Source: Tetracentron sinense (lineage: Eukaryota > Streptophyta > Magnoliopsida > Trochodendrales > Trochodendraceae). Taken from it: a stretch of DNA of 64,000 nucleotides. The position numbers were made by a program, and so were the translations under genes. The notes beneath the pieces were generated by a model. The model did not search any database. It was given only the letters and a program-made list of their open reading frames with translations, and was not told the DNA's origin. The stretch lies in the NCBI GenBank assembly GCA_015143295.1, contig CM026565.1, positions 30,016,052 through 30,080,051 on the forward strand, read 5' to 3'. Within the stretch, counting starts at the first letter, position 1; each line of letters starts with the position of its first letter. This document shows, piece after piece, positions 23,837 through 34,363 of the stretch.

Positions 23837-24646
23837 GGGGCTGTTTGGATACACTTTCGTTTTTCTGTTTTTATTTTTTGTTTTTAAAAATTGAAAACAA
23901 CTTTTTGTTTTCAATTTTTTTAAGTAGGAAACGCGATTGGTATTAGTAACAGTTACTTATTTTAAGAAAAGAAAAACAAAAAAATACGTTTGGTAAATAT
24001 GATTAAATAATTTCAATTCATGATGGTGGTAGTGGTGAGTGATGGCGGTGGGTGTAGTGTGGTAGTGAGTGTTGGTAATGGTGGCGGTGGTGGTGATGGT
24101 GGTGATGGTGGCGGTGGTGTGGTGGTGGTGATGGTGGCGGTGGTGTGGTGGTGGTGATGGTGATGGTGGCAGTGGTGGTGGCGGTGGCAGTGGCGGTGGT
24201 GGTGGTGATGGTGGGGGGGGGGGTGGTGGGGGTGGTGGGGGTGGTGGTGGTGGTGGTGAATGATGGCGGTGGGTGTAATGTGGTGGTGAGTGGTGGTGAC
24301 ATTGGTGGTGGTGGTGGTGATTGTGGTGGTGGTGGTTGTATTATGACGGTGGAGGTGATGGTGGGTGGTGAGTAGTGGTGGTGGTGGATGGTGGATGGTG
24401 GTAGTACTATGGTGGTGGTGAATGGTGGTGGTGGTGATGGGTGAGTTTGTGTTTTCTATTTTTGTTTTTTGTTTTCAAAAGAAGAGGTAGTAGAAAATTT
24501 TTGTTTCCTTAATTTTCAAAAATTTTGTTACTAATTTTTAAAAACAAAAAGCAGGAACATGTTTACCAAACATGTTTAGTGTAAAAATTTTTAAATTTTT
24601 GTTTTTAAAAACAAAAAACAAAAACGGAAGTACAACCAAACGGGGC
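23837..24646. mobile_element. hAT-like MITE with an expanded GGT minisatellite inside
   Basis: The left end GGGGCTGTTTGGATACACTT and the right end on the other strand AGCCCCGTTTGGTTGTACTT are inverted repeats, flanked by CTAAG on both sides. Both arms continue as TTTTTGTTTTTAAAAA-type sequence. The centre (about 24020-24445) is a GGTGGTGAT minisatellite. There is no transposase. Confidence 0.7.
24020..24445 (+). repeat. GGTGGTGATGGT minisatellite, about 425 bp
   Basis: Nearly pure GGT with GAT, GCG and GAG variants and a 10-G run at about 24212-24221. It is open on both strands and so yields long low-complexity frames (Gly/Val-rich on one strand, Thr/Pro/His-rich on the other) that are not genes. 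Confidence 0.95.
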
Positions 24647-25617
24647 TAAGTGTTTTTTTTTTTTTTCCATTTATTTGCACGTAAATATAAATCATTTACG
24701 GTGTAAATTTTTTTATGATAAAATATGAATTTTTCTTTGTTGTTTGGTTACATAATTGAAAATTGCTTTGTTTTAATTCATTTTGTTGGGATTAAAAAAT
24801 AAAATAAAAATTACATGTAAAGTGGTGTGTTTTATTATTTAAATGAAAATATTCAAATATGATTCTTTTGTAAATGGGGTGGAACGACTTAAATCCGGCC
24901 GATCCGGTTTATCTACCCCTACCACATTCACCCAAACTCATCCCAATAGAGGTGGGTCGTAATAAATTACCCGATTAACCCGACCCATTGCCATCCCCAC
25001 CTAGGAGGGCACACCTTGGCATGTGGTCTCAACATTCGCATACATACCCTCGAATTATACAATACAAAACCTTTTTCGTTGAAAATTATGGGTGATGGAG
25101 CTTGACCCTGAGGTCTACGAAGTTGTCTCTCTCATAATTCAGAGTTCAAATCACATGGTCCACAACATGTCATTACTCATTGAGGGTGAGGGTGTGTGTG
25201 GAGAGTCTGCCCCGGCTAACACTTTTAAATAGTAGCCCTTTTGGCCACTTTCACCTAAAATGTTGAAATTCCACACGGTTTCTCATTCATTTGGTAGGTA
25301 ATTTGAACGTGAGAAACACATTCATATATACTATTCAAAAGCTTAAATTAATAATATTGGTAATATTGGAGTGTGACATTGAATCTATCTTGAAGAACAC
25401 GTGGTGTAGTCAAATGGTTGGTTCACATTAGGGCAATTTGGGGTGATTAGATACATTATAATCCATGCCTTTGATGACTTTAATTTGGTCTTTTTCTATT
25501 TAGGGTCTTTTAAAATATTATGATAAAAAAAAAATATACAATTAAAAAAAGAGCAGTGAAGTGAATTAGCTGACCCGGCATTCGGCTACCTAGCCCAATG
25601 CCTTCTCATTTCGTTAT

Positions 25618-25750
25618 CCTTTAACTGTGGTTAAGCTTAACAAACTTAAGATAAATATAAATTTTTTATTTTCTAAAAACAAAGTTAAATGGATTAAATT
25701 TAGAGGTGAGTGAATCTTAACCACAATTAGTAAGTATTAAAAAGGAGAAC
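25618..25750. repeat. MITE of the 'gtggttaagattcac' family
   Basis: Inverted arms TTAACTGTGGTTAAGCTTAA and (right) GTGAGTGAATCTTAACCACA around a TTCTAAAAACAAAGTTAAATG centre. Confidence 0.6.
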
Positions 25751-27384
25751 ATAGACCAAGGAGAACCAGCATTCAGCGTAACATTTCCCTTTTTAAAAAA
25801 ATGTTTTGGAGCCCGGGACACAAGCGTGGGCCAGGCTCTATTCTCGGACCGAGGTATAAGGGTGCCCTAATTAAGGCACAATGTTTACCCTAATAGGGTC
25901 CTATTTAAACCCGGGTCCTGAAATGGAGGGCACTGTGGCATTTTTCTTATAATTATTACTTAGGGTGTTTATTGGGCCGGATAGCCCAATCTGCCCAATC
26001 ATGTGGGGGCAGGGTTGGGTTTATATACACAAGTCCTGCCTCAAGGATGGGCCTAGTACGCCAGGCTAGTTTGGACAGCCATCTATTAAATCTATTAATG
26101 TGTCCACACCGCCAACTTCATGGGTATAGCTTCTATTTGTGTTTGTTTGTAAAAAATATATTTTTTCTCAAAAATTCAAGGGGCTAGAGCTCCCGTCCCC
26201 AGCTCCGCCCCTTTCCAACCCCGGTTTATTATATAGGGAAAAAAATTCAAAATTTTAGGGGGTGCTGAACCCCCTGCTCCATGTGGCTCTGCCCCTGGTT
26301 AGGATAACCAGTGAATGAAGCTTGTCACATCATTGAAGAAAAGTTTTCACTATTGAGTTTCAATCCGAAGACCACGGCTCATTAGAGAGGCACACTTCAC
26401 CATCTAAGTTACATGGCAAGTTCCATGGAATGGCTTAATTATTTGGTTTTTTAGGTGAGATTATTATGAGGGTGTTTAGTTGCACGTAAAAATGGCTTAG
26501 AAAATAAAGTTACATTGCTCTGGCTTTGACAAGCATGATCTAATGGTTGTATTAGGCCAAACACAAATTTCATTAATGCATAAGTTATATTACAAGGTTT
26601 GTTTGTGTGTGTGCGCTTCTTTAAAAACATTCTCTATGTAGCTTAGTATGAGCTTACATAACATGTAATTAGAATTAATTGTTAGTGTTAATGGAGTGAG
26701 TGAATTCAATGGGGGGCTGAATCCAGAATATGAAAATCTCTTGTAAAAGGGTTGGTCTATTTAAAAATCACAAAAATACAAGCTCAAGCCCGACCCATCC
26801 ATTGACAACCCTACTTAAGAGAAGCTTCGACAAATTCATTGAGAGCTCGACCTTTAAGTATTGAACTCACAAGTTCTTAATGAAAATTTATTATATTTTA
26901 CAAAAACAGTAGGCCTTCCTAATTTAATGCATGTATTTAATCTAATCTAATTGAAGTTATTAAAAGCAGATCCACTTTTTAGAGAATGAGTAGAAGCCAT
27001 AAAAGGAACTTAAGATATCTTAATTGCCTAAATTATTAATGCAAGTTTGGTGACAAGACATGTTTAGTAAAATTGGGAATGCTTGTCTTAACCCTTTTGA
27101 AGATAATGATACGTTAGTACAGTTGATTAAAGAAGATTACTCATGTAATTATTTCTCAAAGAATATATCAAGTATTTGTATAACTGGTTAAAACAATAAT
27201 CACATGCAATTAATTTATTATTATTTTAATTGATTACATAAACAAAAATTAAAAATATTACCACATGTCATTCTCTCAAAATAATTTGACTCTTTAACCG
27301 CTAGCGTTTGTTTACCCTTTTATTGTACCAAGAGAGGCACCGGATTTCCTGTGGCTGGGGCAGAGTATGGCCAGACTCAAATGC

Positions 27385-27515
27385 CATTTAACTCTGGATT
27401 AACTCTCATTAAAAATTTTAATTCTAAGAGTTAAATTTTTCAAAAAAACCCAAGGTTAGATTTTATAATCCTTAGGATTAGTGAATCTTAACCACAATTA
27501 GGAATTAAAAGGGAC
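27385..27515. repeat. degenerate 'gtggttaagattcac'-family MITE
   Basis: The right arm AGTGAATCTTAACCACAATTAG and following AAAAGGGACACATAACGAG are clear; the left arm is poorly preserved. Confidence 0.5.
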
Positions 27516-27866
27516 ACATAACGAGTTGGAGAGGCTGGGCCACAATATTTTACTTTGGCCTCATCCAGAGAATTCCTGTGCCACCAAGAGAACATGAATT
27601 TACCCTACTGACTCTACTGATGTATGACTACTGAAGTATGCCGATACCAAAAAAAAATCAGGAATTTAAAGGCGGCTGCGGACCCAATTGCTATTAGAAA
27701 AAAAAATATAGTAGAATCATGTGTAAAAGCGATTAGGCCGCAACCTGATTAGTGTTGTTAGTATAGGATTAGAGAGTTAGACACCTAACATTAAAAGCTA
27801 GACCAAATTAACTGTAGGCATCTCAACTGTTACACCTAATTGAATTTTGAAATCTCTGAACACCCT

Positions 27867-27968
27867 AATGTTTGGATACACACTATCATTATCACAATAA
27901 GTGTTTCTCTCTTCATCTATGGATTCCTATCTAATAATCCAAGACCTAATCTTGAACGTGAGAAATAA
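27867..27968 (+). pseudogene. psbI: psbI remnant (photosystem II protein I), plastid-derived
   Basis: The stretch GTTTCTCTCTTCATCTATGG followed by ATTCCTATCTAATAATCC matches the plastid psbI coding region for its S-L-F-I-F-G-F-L-S-N-D-P segment with single substitutions. It ends in AATAA at the expected place. The 5' half is diverged and the natural frame is disrupted. PsbI is a 36-residue single-span PSII subunit; this copy cannot encode it. Confidence 0.8.
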
Positions 27969-28081
27969 ATATAAAAGAGTTTATCATTTGTCTTGTTCGA
28001 ATTTTATTTTTGATATATTTCACTATGATAAAATCAAAAGAGCTCAATTTATTTTAAAAAATTTTGAAGTCATCCGCAAAA

Positions 28082-28163
28082 GAGAAAGAGAGGGATTCAA
28101 ACCTTGAAAAAGTCGTACAACGGATTAGCAATTCATGGCTTTAGTCCACTCAACCATCTCTCC
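28082..28163 (-). pseudogene. trnS-GCU: trnS-GCU pseudo-tRNA, plastid-derived
   Basis: On the minus strand the sequence begins GGAGAGATGGTTGAGTGGAC, retains ATTGCTAATCCGTTGTACGA around the GCT anticodon, and ends with GTTTGAATCCCTCTCTTTC. It is about 82 nt instead of 88, with the variable arm shortened. A G-to-A change in the 5' anticodon stem breaks a pair. It is a decayed plastid tRNA-Ser copy, not a nuclear tRNA gene. Confidence 0.85.
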
Positions 28164-28456
28164 CAATTGAAAAAGGATATTTACTATGTTACGCATGAAA
28201 ACAACTTTCAAAAAGGCTAAGTGACATAGTAAGGTTAGCCTGATTGCAGTGCTTGAATAAATCATAGTGAGTGGGCCCTAAGTGACATTCACACCAAACC
28301 AAGTCACCTTCAATAAAGGCTAAGCATGAATCCAAGAGTAGTTGACCACCCTCACCCAGGATGATAATGGGTCAAACCGGTCGGCACCCGACTTGTCAAA
28401 TTCACGGACCCTAAACCAATTGTAGTGTTTGAAAATACTTAACTTTAGGTTTTAAC

Positions 28457-29401
28457 CAATGTTACCTGGTTTGTTGGTTTGAATTTCGGTTCGCGGTGCA
28501 ACACTCTAAAGTGAACCCGATTCACTAGGGGTAGGATGAGATAATTCATTTTTCGGTTCGCTTAGATTCTTTAATTTGGTTCGCTATATAAGCATATAAA
28601 ACAAATATATATTTTATATTATATTATAAAAATATATATCTTTTAAGCATGTAAATAATATATTACAAATCAATGTTATCTAGTTCGTTGGTTCACTCGG
28701 TTAAAATTCGGGTTCACAATTCGTCACTCTAGAGTGAACTCAGTTTGATAGGGGTAGGATGAGATAATTCGTTTTTCGATTCGCTTAAGTTCTTTAGTTT
28801 CGTTCGCTAGCTTGATTTGATACTTAAGTATGTAAAACAATTTTTTTAAAAAATTATATTATGAAAATATATATCTTTTAAGCATGTAAATAATATATTA
28901 CAAATACTTATTTGAAAAATAATTTTTAAGAAATGTCTTTTTATGATCGGTTTGTGAACTTAAAGTATAAATTTGCCAAACCTACTGAAAAATATCAATG
29001 AATTTAAATAAAAATTTTGACAAATTAAGATTGTTTTGAAACCACTATATGGTTCACTCAATTTCACGAACTATATTGAATCGAAACCAATTTGGATTCG
29101 CTCGGTTCACGGTTCGCTATAACATGTAGCAAACTTGGTAACCCTATTACAAATACTTATTTGAAAAATAACTATTAAAAAATATCTTTTTATGAACAGT
29201 TTGAGAACTTGAAGTATAAATTTGTCAAACTTAAAGAAAAATATTAATGAATTTAAATAAAAACTTGATAAACCAAAATTGTTTTGAAAACTACCATGTG
29301 GTACACTCAATTTCACGAATCAATTTGAACCGAACTACGAACTAGTTCTGGTTTGCTCGGTTCGCGGTTCGCTATAGCATGTAGTGAACTTGGTAACCCT
29401 G
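28457..29401. mobile_element. hAT-like MITE, 'CAGGGTTACC' family (copy 2), self-nested
   Basis: The left end is CAATGTTACCTGG and the right end on the other strand CAGGGTTACCAAGTTC. TSD GTTTTAAC (28449-28456) versus ATTTTAAC (29402-29409), 7 of 8. A second family member at 28671-29146 is inserted inside it. Confidence 0.82.
28671..29146. mobile_element. hAT-like MITE, 'CAGGGTTACC' family (copy 3), inserted into copy 2
   Basis: Begins CAATGTTATCTAG and ends TTGGTAACCCTA. A perfect 8-bp TSD TTACAAAT occurs at 28663-28670 and 29147-29154. The target is the AT-rich interior of another copy of the same family. Confidence 0.8.
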
Positions 29402-29409
29402 ATTTTAAC

Positions 29410-30785
29410 ATAGCTTGATACTTAAATTTTGACATTTAAACTTTTCTTTTTTTTGGTCTAGGCCTCGTTTATCTAAGGTTATTAGGTGAAACATTAGAAT
29501 TTGTTTGCTGGTTAAGTGATAGACTTTATCATCACAAATAGTTCAAAATTTCAGAATACACTAACCAAACAAGTTTTTAAATATTATTATAAACTCGGGA
29601 CTATGTAATTAAATGATAATAAATTGAAAATCAACAGTTGAGCTATAGACCTTTTAGCTACATATCAACTCGACAATTTTCCCAAACATAGTCGTGCTAG
29701 TGCCAATTTCTGTACCTGTTAATTGATCGAGTTGGGGTATTTTTTTTTGCTAGTGGACATCATTTATGTATGTTAGTTCAGGGTTAGTAATAGTAATTAG
29801 CATTGGGCATTAGAGTTCTTACTACTCATCATCCAGCGAATGGATCCAAAAGACGTCTCTTTTGAGAGGGGCCACACCCCACCATTGGCGCAAGAGGCGC
29901 GGTGTGATTGAGTTGGGGTATGCCACCATCCTTTTGTTGGGTATTTGGGTTTGCTAGATCTTTCTAACATAAACATAATGTGCCTGTGCCAGATGTTATT
30001 ATAATAAAGCCCATTAAAATCCTAATCATTCAATGATGGTGACCTACAAGACTATAACTAGTATTATGTTTTTAATCCGACAGCCGTATTTTTTTTTAAA
30101 ACATTTGCTTAGCACAAGCCCAGCCACCATTGAATCTATGATAACTGGGCCCATTAAATTGGCCCTCGTGTGATTCGGCTCGGCCCTCTGCTTCCCTGAA
30201 AATTGAGGCCCTTTATTCTCTTATGCTTGAGGGCCTAGCTGGGCCCACAATTTCAAGGCCCTCCTACATGAGGTCCATACTTGGAAAGTACGACCAGGCC
30301 CTCCTCAAGCAAATTAGACACCTTAATATGTATAACAATATATAACCAAATTACTTCTATACCAATTGAATGCCAAATAATAGGTGAAGAATTCTATGAT
30401 GAGGTTAGAATTAAAACTACGAACTTTTTCTATAAAAACAAAACATGAAAAATGGGATGGACCTTACAATAAGTAGATAAATCCAACCTACATTCATTAA
30501 CTTAAAAGGGTAGCCCTGTTACATAACACCATCCACCGTTACGTGGGCCCGATGAGGTTGTTGCTTCTAACTCTGGCAACGGATTTCCAACTCTAGCAGC
30601 GGATTTCCTCTGCCAGAAGAAATCCGTTGCCCAGCTCTACTCTTCCTTTTCTCCTGTTTTGTTTTTTTTTGTCAGCCACAACTTCGGTTATATATGTTTT
30701 AGGTTGATGGATAGGGAATATTCCAACCATCGCACCTTTCAGGACTTTGATCCCGTGATCAATCAAGTGGTGGCATACACACCAC
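29410..30785. other. intergenic, possible SINE-like segment
   Basis: No gene is supported. Near 29855-29910 is GAGGGGCCACACCCCACCATTGGCGC, the reverse of a segment seen again at 37045-37075 and, more weakly, 48365-48400, next to a B-box-like GGATCCAATTCCC. This suggests a short tRNA-derived repeat family. Confidence 0.4.
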
Positions 30786-31386
30786 CTAGGAAGCACGGGT
30801 ACAACGATACTTAGATACAGTGATACGATACGGATACGACGATATGACAGAAATTATGAAAAACAGTTAAGTTTTACCTTAGAGCATTCCTAGCAGCCTC
30901 ACCAAATTTTACTCACCAAAATAGCCAAAATTCACAAAAAGTGATTTTGGTGAGCCACTTTTTAAAATCACTCCCAGCAGCCTCATCATTTTAACTGAAA
31001 AAAGAGGAGATTTTATTGTTTGTGTGGGACCAAAGAAAGGAAAGGTGAGAGAGAAATCTTATTTTATTATTTGTGTGAGACTAAAGAAAGGAAGGGAAAG
31101 AGAGAAATCTTATTTTATTATTTGTGTGGGACCCAGGGTGAGAAAAATTTAACTTTGGTGAGTCTACAGTACTCACCAAACTTGGTGAGTACTGTGGACT
31201 CACCAAACCGATTTTGTTATTTTGCTGAGGCTGCTAGGAATCATTTTAACATGTTTTTAGTGTTTTGCCTCACCAAAATAATCAAAAAGTTATTTTGGTG
31301 AGGCTGCTAGGAATGCTCTTAGAGTGTTTTATCCGATACGGTGATACAGGTGCGTTTCCAATTTTCAAAGTATCCATGCTTCCTAG
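30786..31386. mobile_element. hAT-like element with 17-bp TIRs, hosting a nested Harbinger MITE
   Basis: The TSD is a perfect 8-bp CACACCAC (30778-30785 and 31387-31394). The ends are CTAGGAAGCACGGGTAC and, on the other strand, CTAGGAAGCATGGATAC. The flanking arms contain GATACGGATACG-type words. Most of the interior is the inserted element at 30882-31318. Confidence 0.85.
30882..31318. mobile_element. 437-bp Tourist/PIF-Harbinger-type MITE
   Basis: Begins GAGCATTCCTAGCAGCCTC and ends with its exact reverse complement. TTA occurs on both sides (30879-30881 and 31319-31321), the standard PIF/Harbinger TSD. Inside are further short inverted copies of the CACCAAAAT end motif, a near-palindromic centre around 31158-31205 and a tandem repeat of about 54 bp (AAAGAAAGGAA ... 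ATCTTATTTTATT) at 31010-31135. Confidence 0.88.
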
Positions 31387-31499
31387 CACACCACCAATGG
31401 GTCAAATTTTTTTTAAGAGAAAAGCTAGGATTAGGAAGGAGCAAAATTTTTTTTTTGTTTTTTTTAATAAGCTTTTAGGCAGACCCGAAAACAAAAAAA

Positions 31500-31918
31500 C
31501 TACATTCACATAAATCTACACCTGCCCCATCTTCATTAACAATTTTAGTCGATCCTTGAGGGAAATCAAGGGAGCTATATGTGATATTCCCAAGGTCTAT
31601 GCAAAGCTTCGATAAAAGGTCGGCTGCCCTATTAGCTTCGCAGGTTCATGGCAGATATCAAAAGGAATCAAAACAACTAATAAGCCTATCGGTATTGGAG
31701 AAGATAACAGCCTCTTTCCATGGTCGAGCACATCCGACGGCCCACGGAGAATCAGACCCCACCTGAATACTTTTGAACCCGAAGCAAAGGGCTACCTCAA
31801 GGCCCTTGCTAGCTAATTGCAAGGAGCTCAATAGAAGTAACTGACCTCTCCTCTATAGCCCTCCCCGTTGCGTGACTAAGGCGCCCTCCACATCCCTGAG
31901 AACCGAACCATCTGTATT

Positions 31919-31930
<12 letters not shown>
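31500..31930 (-). pseudogene. LINE-type RNase H (RVT_3) fragment, decayed
   Basis: Read on the minus strand in shifting frames: a D-G-S start, a stretch ending in E-L-L-A-I, G-L-E-V-A-L-C-F-G-F-K-S-I-Q-V-G-S-D-S and later E-A-N-R-A-A-D-L-L-S-K-L. This order matches the C-terminal RNase H-like domain of plant non-LTR retrotransposons. Frame changes and stops (one directly before T-C-E-A-N-R-A-A-D) make it non-functional. No reverse transcriptase part is seen. Confidence 0.6.

Positions 31931-31949
<19 letters not shown>
31921..31949 (+). repeat. (TA)n microsatellite
   Basis: Uninterrupted TA run at the edge of the LINE fragment. Confidence 0.9.
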
Positions 31950-31954
<5 letters not shown>

Positions 31955-32550
31955 CCTCTAAGAATGAGAAGGGGATTTGGTAGACCCCTACCCGTTTATT
32001 GATAGAAGAAAATAGGAGAGACATATACCTTACCCCTACAATCCTATAGAAAACAAAAAAACAACTGGTAGATCCGGTTTATTGATAAAAGAAAATAGGA
32101 GAGACATAAACCTTACCCCTATAATCCCATAGAAAACAAAAAAACAACTACTAGATCAACAGGCTCCCAATACCCAATTTATCCAATTAAAGAAGAGGTC
32201 TACGGTTACCATCAAAATTAGCCAATTCATGAACTACAACATTAGTTTCGCGTAACCAATTCATCAGTTACATTACAACATTAGCTTCACCATAAATATG
32301 AGTGTGCAAAGAATATCATTATATAAAAAATGCTTAATTTTTTTTTTTTTTATCACAGTACCAAGATTTCTAAGAACAACTCTATTCTATGAATGAGATT
32401 AAGAAAGTTATATGGAAAAATAAATTTATTTACGTCTCACACACGAGTCCGTGAGACCCATGCACACGTACACACATCTAAACAAAGCCCAACTCTCATA
32501 AAACACAACGCCTACTAAGAAACCCCAGTAAAGACACTGATCATATCTAT
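31950..32550. other. intergenic, two-copy local duplication
   Basis: Between 31980 and 32150 the segment with TTTATTGATAGAAGAAAATA, GGAGAGACATA and CCTTACCCCTA occurs twice, about 95 bp apart. The remainder up to the sHSP stop is the likely 3'UTR of that gene. No coding sequence. Confidence 0.5.
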
Positions 32551-34363
32551 CTACTGAATCTCCACTTCCTTCACATCTCTTCCTTGACTTTCAGTTCTAG
32601 GTATGGTAATGGTTAGCACCCCATCCTTCATTTCTGCCTTGATTTCGTCCACCTTCGCATCCACCGGCAACATAAGGGTAGTGTTGTAGTACCCGTAGCT
32701 CGACCATTGCTCGTCGTCTGATCCCTCTTCTTCCTTGTGCTCTCCTTTTATCACCAAGAACCCATCCTCCACTGTTATCTTCAATTCTTCTTTCGTCAAC
32801 CCCGGCACTTCGTATCGCAATTTGTAGCACTTATCATCTTCTTTAACTCGGCCCAAGAGGCGAGACAGCGACAAATTTGCAAACAACCTGTTAAGGTTCT
32901 CTGATGCTTGTAGTAGAGCGTTTCCTAGCCCTGGGGGGAGATATTCTAGGAATAGGAAAGGAGAAGGACAAATTACAGATTTAAATGATTGTAAGAATTA
33001 AGAAACACCACATTAGGGCCCATTTTTTATTTTGAAATTTTTACTAAAGGGCCTATTTTGATATAACAAAAAAATAATGAGGCAAGCTTTTTTGATATAA
33101 CAAAAAGCTGGGGTTGTGTTCGTTTAGCTGAGTTGAGGGAAAATAAAAGAAAATGAATTTTCTTAGACTTTTTTTGTGTTTGAAGTGGTTTTCACACACT
33201 TTTCTTGTGTTTGATTTATAAGCACACTATATTTTCTTGCACTTTCTACACTTTTTCAAAGGGGACAAACTTATGCTCAAAAACTTCCTCCATCTTTTAA
33301 TAGATGATTATTTTGAGAGAAAATTTAAATTTCTTTTAGTAGTCAAATCCTCTACGGTAATAATCGGATTTGGTAAATCTAGTTATCATCTTTTGAGGTT
33401 GCCGTGTGTCTCCGTTGACACCACTTAACTGTGGTTCAGATTCATTTACCCTTTGGGTTCACCCACCAATCCTTGGTTTTTTTTTTTAATATTAATTCTA
33501 TTTTGTAAAATTAAAAAACGATTGTTTATAGATTTTTTTAATAATATTAAAATATTTAAATTCCATTTTGGTTCGGAGTTCCGTTTTGGTTGAGACTTTA
33601 AGGCACGCCATTTTTATTTTTTTTTAAGGAACACAAACGACGGTTTTTTTTTTTTTTTGTTGTTGTAATGAGAAACCCCGGGCGCATGCATGACCCGCAA
33701 CCCATATGAACCGCTAAGCCTAAGGCTTAGCATGAAAAGCATAGAACCTTGTGCAATGGCCCTAAGAAGATGACAAAATTCAAACTCAGGACCTCCACTT
33801 CCTTCCTGAGGCGCAGTCCCTTCATGACCAACACCAACAGAAGGTTTGGTCCCAACACATTTCACCCAAAAAAAAAAAAAAAGGGTAAATTTTTTTAGGT
33901 GGAATTAAAAAAAAAATTAAAAAACAAAAAAAAAAACTCGGACTTCAATTATCCCACTTTAAAAAATCGAAAAGGAACACAGCCAAAAGGATTTGAAGAA
34001 GGCATTTTATCATGGTACCTACCAAGCTATCAACTTGGGGAGAGAGAGAGGTATACCATGAAGGGCAGGAACAAAATCACGTGCGTCGTTGCTCCAGAGA
34101 CCCATCTTGCGTTGTTTCCTGGAGGCAAGCTTAGATTTCTTTCCATCACCATTCTCAGAGACGGTGATATCTCGACCATCTGATTTCTCAACATGAACAT
34201 TTTCTGAAGTAGAAGTACTCGTTGAAAACCTCCGTAGTATTTCTGAATCCCATCTTTGTTTTGGCACAGTTCTAAGTGTGCAGTTACTGTAATGAGGTGA
34301 CAGTAAAGAAGAAGAGACTCTGATCTGCTGTAAATTCTCCAAAGCTAAACGAGCTAAAGCCAT
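32551..34363 (-). CDS. HSP26.5: small heat-shock protein, HSP26.5-like, organelle-targeted (alpha-crystallin domain)
   Basis: Two exons: 34363-34057 (307 nt; ends CAT G, donor GTATAC) and 32930-32551 (380 nt; acceptor CCCCCCAG; TAG stop), giving 228 residues. Exon 1 is an N-terminal extension starting M-A-L-A-R-L-A-L, rich in Arg and Ser with few acidic residues at the start, resembling Arabidopsis At1g52560 (26.5-kDa HSP, 232 aa, annotated mitochondrial or plastid). Exon 2 starts L-G-N-A-L-L-Q-A-S-E-N and carries the alpha-crystallin domain: C-Y-K-L-R-Y-E-V-P-G-L-T-K-E-E, the S-Y-G-Y-Y-N-T-T-L-M-L-P strand and D-G-V-L-T-I-T-I-P-R, with the V-L-T-I variant of the usual G-V-L motif. sHSPs hold unfolding proteins as oligomers during heat stress. 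No disruption is seen. Intron 32931-34056 contains repeats. Confidence 0.95.
33115..33345. mobile_element. diverged MITE in the sHSP intron, related to 7782-7989
   Basis: Begins GTGTTCGTTTAGCTGAGTTG and later has CAAAAACTTCCTCCATC and GAGAGAAAATTTAAATTTC, matching the interior of the element at 7782-7989. The 3' terminal inverted repeat is not preserved. Confidence 0.55.
33346..33485. repeat. half copy of the 'gtggttaagattcac' MITE family in the sHSP intron
   Basis: Contains TTTGAGGTTGCCGTGTGTC, CACTTAACTGTGGTTCAGAT and TTCACCCACCAATCCTTGG in the family order. The opposite arm is missing. Confidence 0.55.
33641..33880 (-). mobile_element. putative tRNA-derived SINE in the sHSP intron
   Basis: A T15 run with TTGTTGTTG at the left is the complement of an A-rich tail. 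The right part contains CAAATTCAAACTCAGGACCT-type sequence, the reverse of a Pol III B-box (GGTTCRANNC). No intact A-box or clear TSD was identified, so this is a tentative call. Confidence 0.4.

Larger units (their letters stand above)
24647..27859. other. intergenic, MITE fragments only
   Basis: Copies of the 'gtggttaagattcac' family at about 25618-25750 and 27385-27515, and a GGGCGGAGCC-family copy at about 25960-26300. A degenerate tRNA-like B-box segment (TTCAGAGTTCAAATCACATGG) lies near 25140. No coding sequence is supported. Confidence 0.5.
27860..28210. other. nuclear insert of plastid DNA (NUPT): psbI-trnS-GCU region
   Basis: Adjacent and in plastid gene order: the 3' part of psbI on the plus strand and trnS-GCU on the minus strand, with the psbI-trnS spacer between them. 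Both are mutated and the surroundings are ordinary nuclear repeats. Many differences from the plastid genes are C-to-T or G-to-A, as expected for deaminated, methylated nuclear insertions. Boundaries are approximate. Confidence 0.85.

Noticed and set aside
24018-24375. Long low-complexity frames (Val/Gly-rich on one strand, Thr/Pro/His-rich on the other)
   Set aside because: Pure translation of the GGT minisatellite inside a MITE; no start context or conserved feature.
28082-28163. Functional nuclear tRNA-Ser gene
   Set aside because: The sequence matches plastid trnS-GCU with a shortened variable arm and a broken anticodon-stem pair, and lies beside a psbI remnant.
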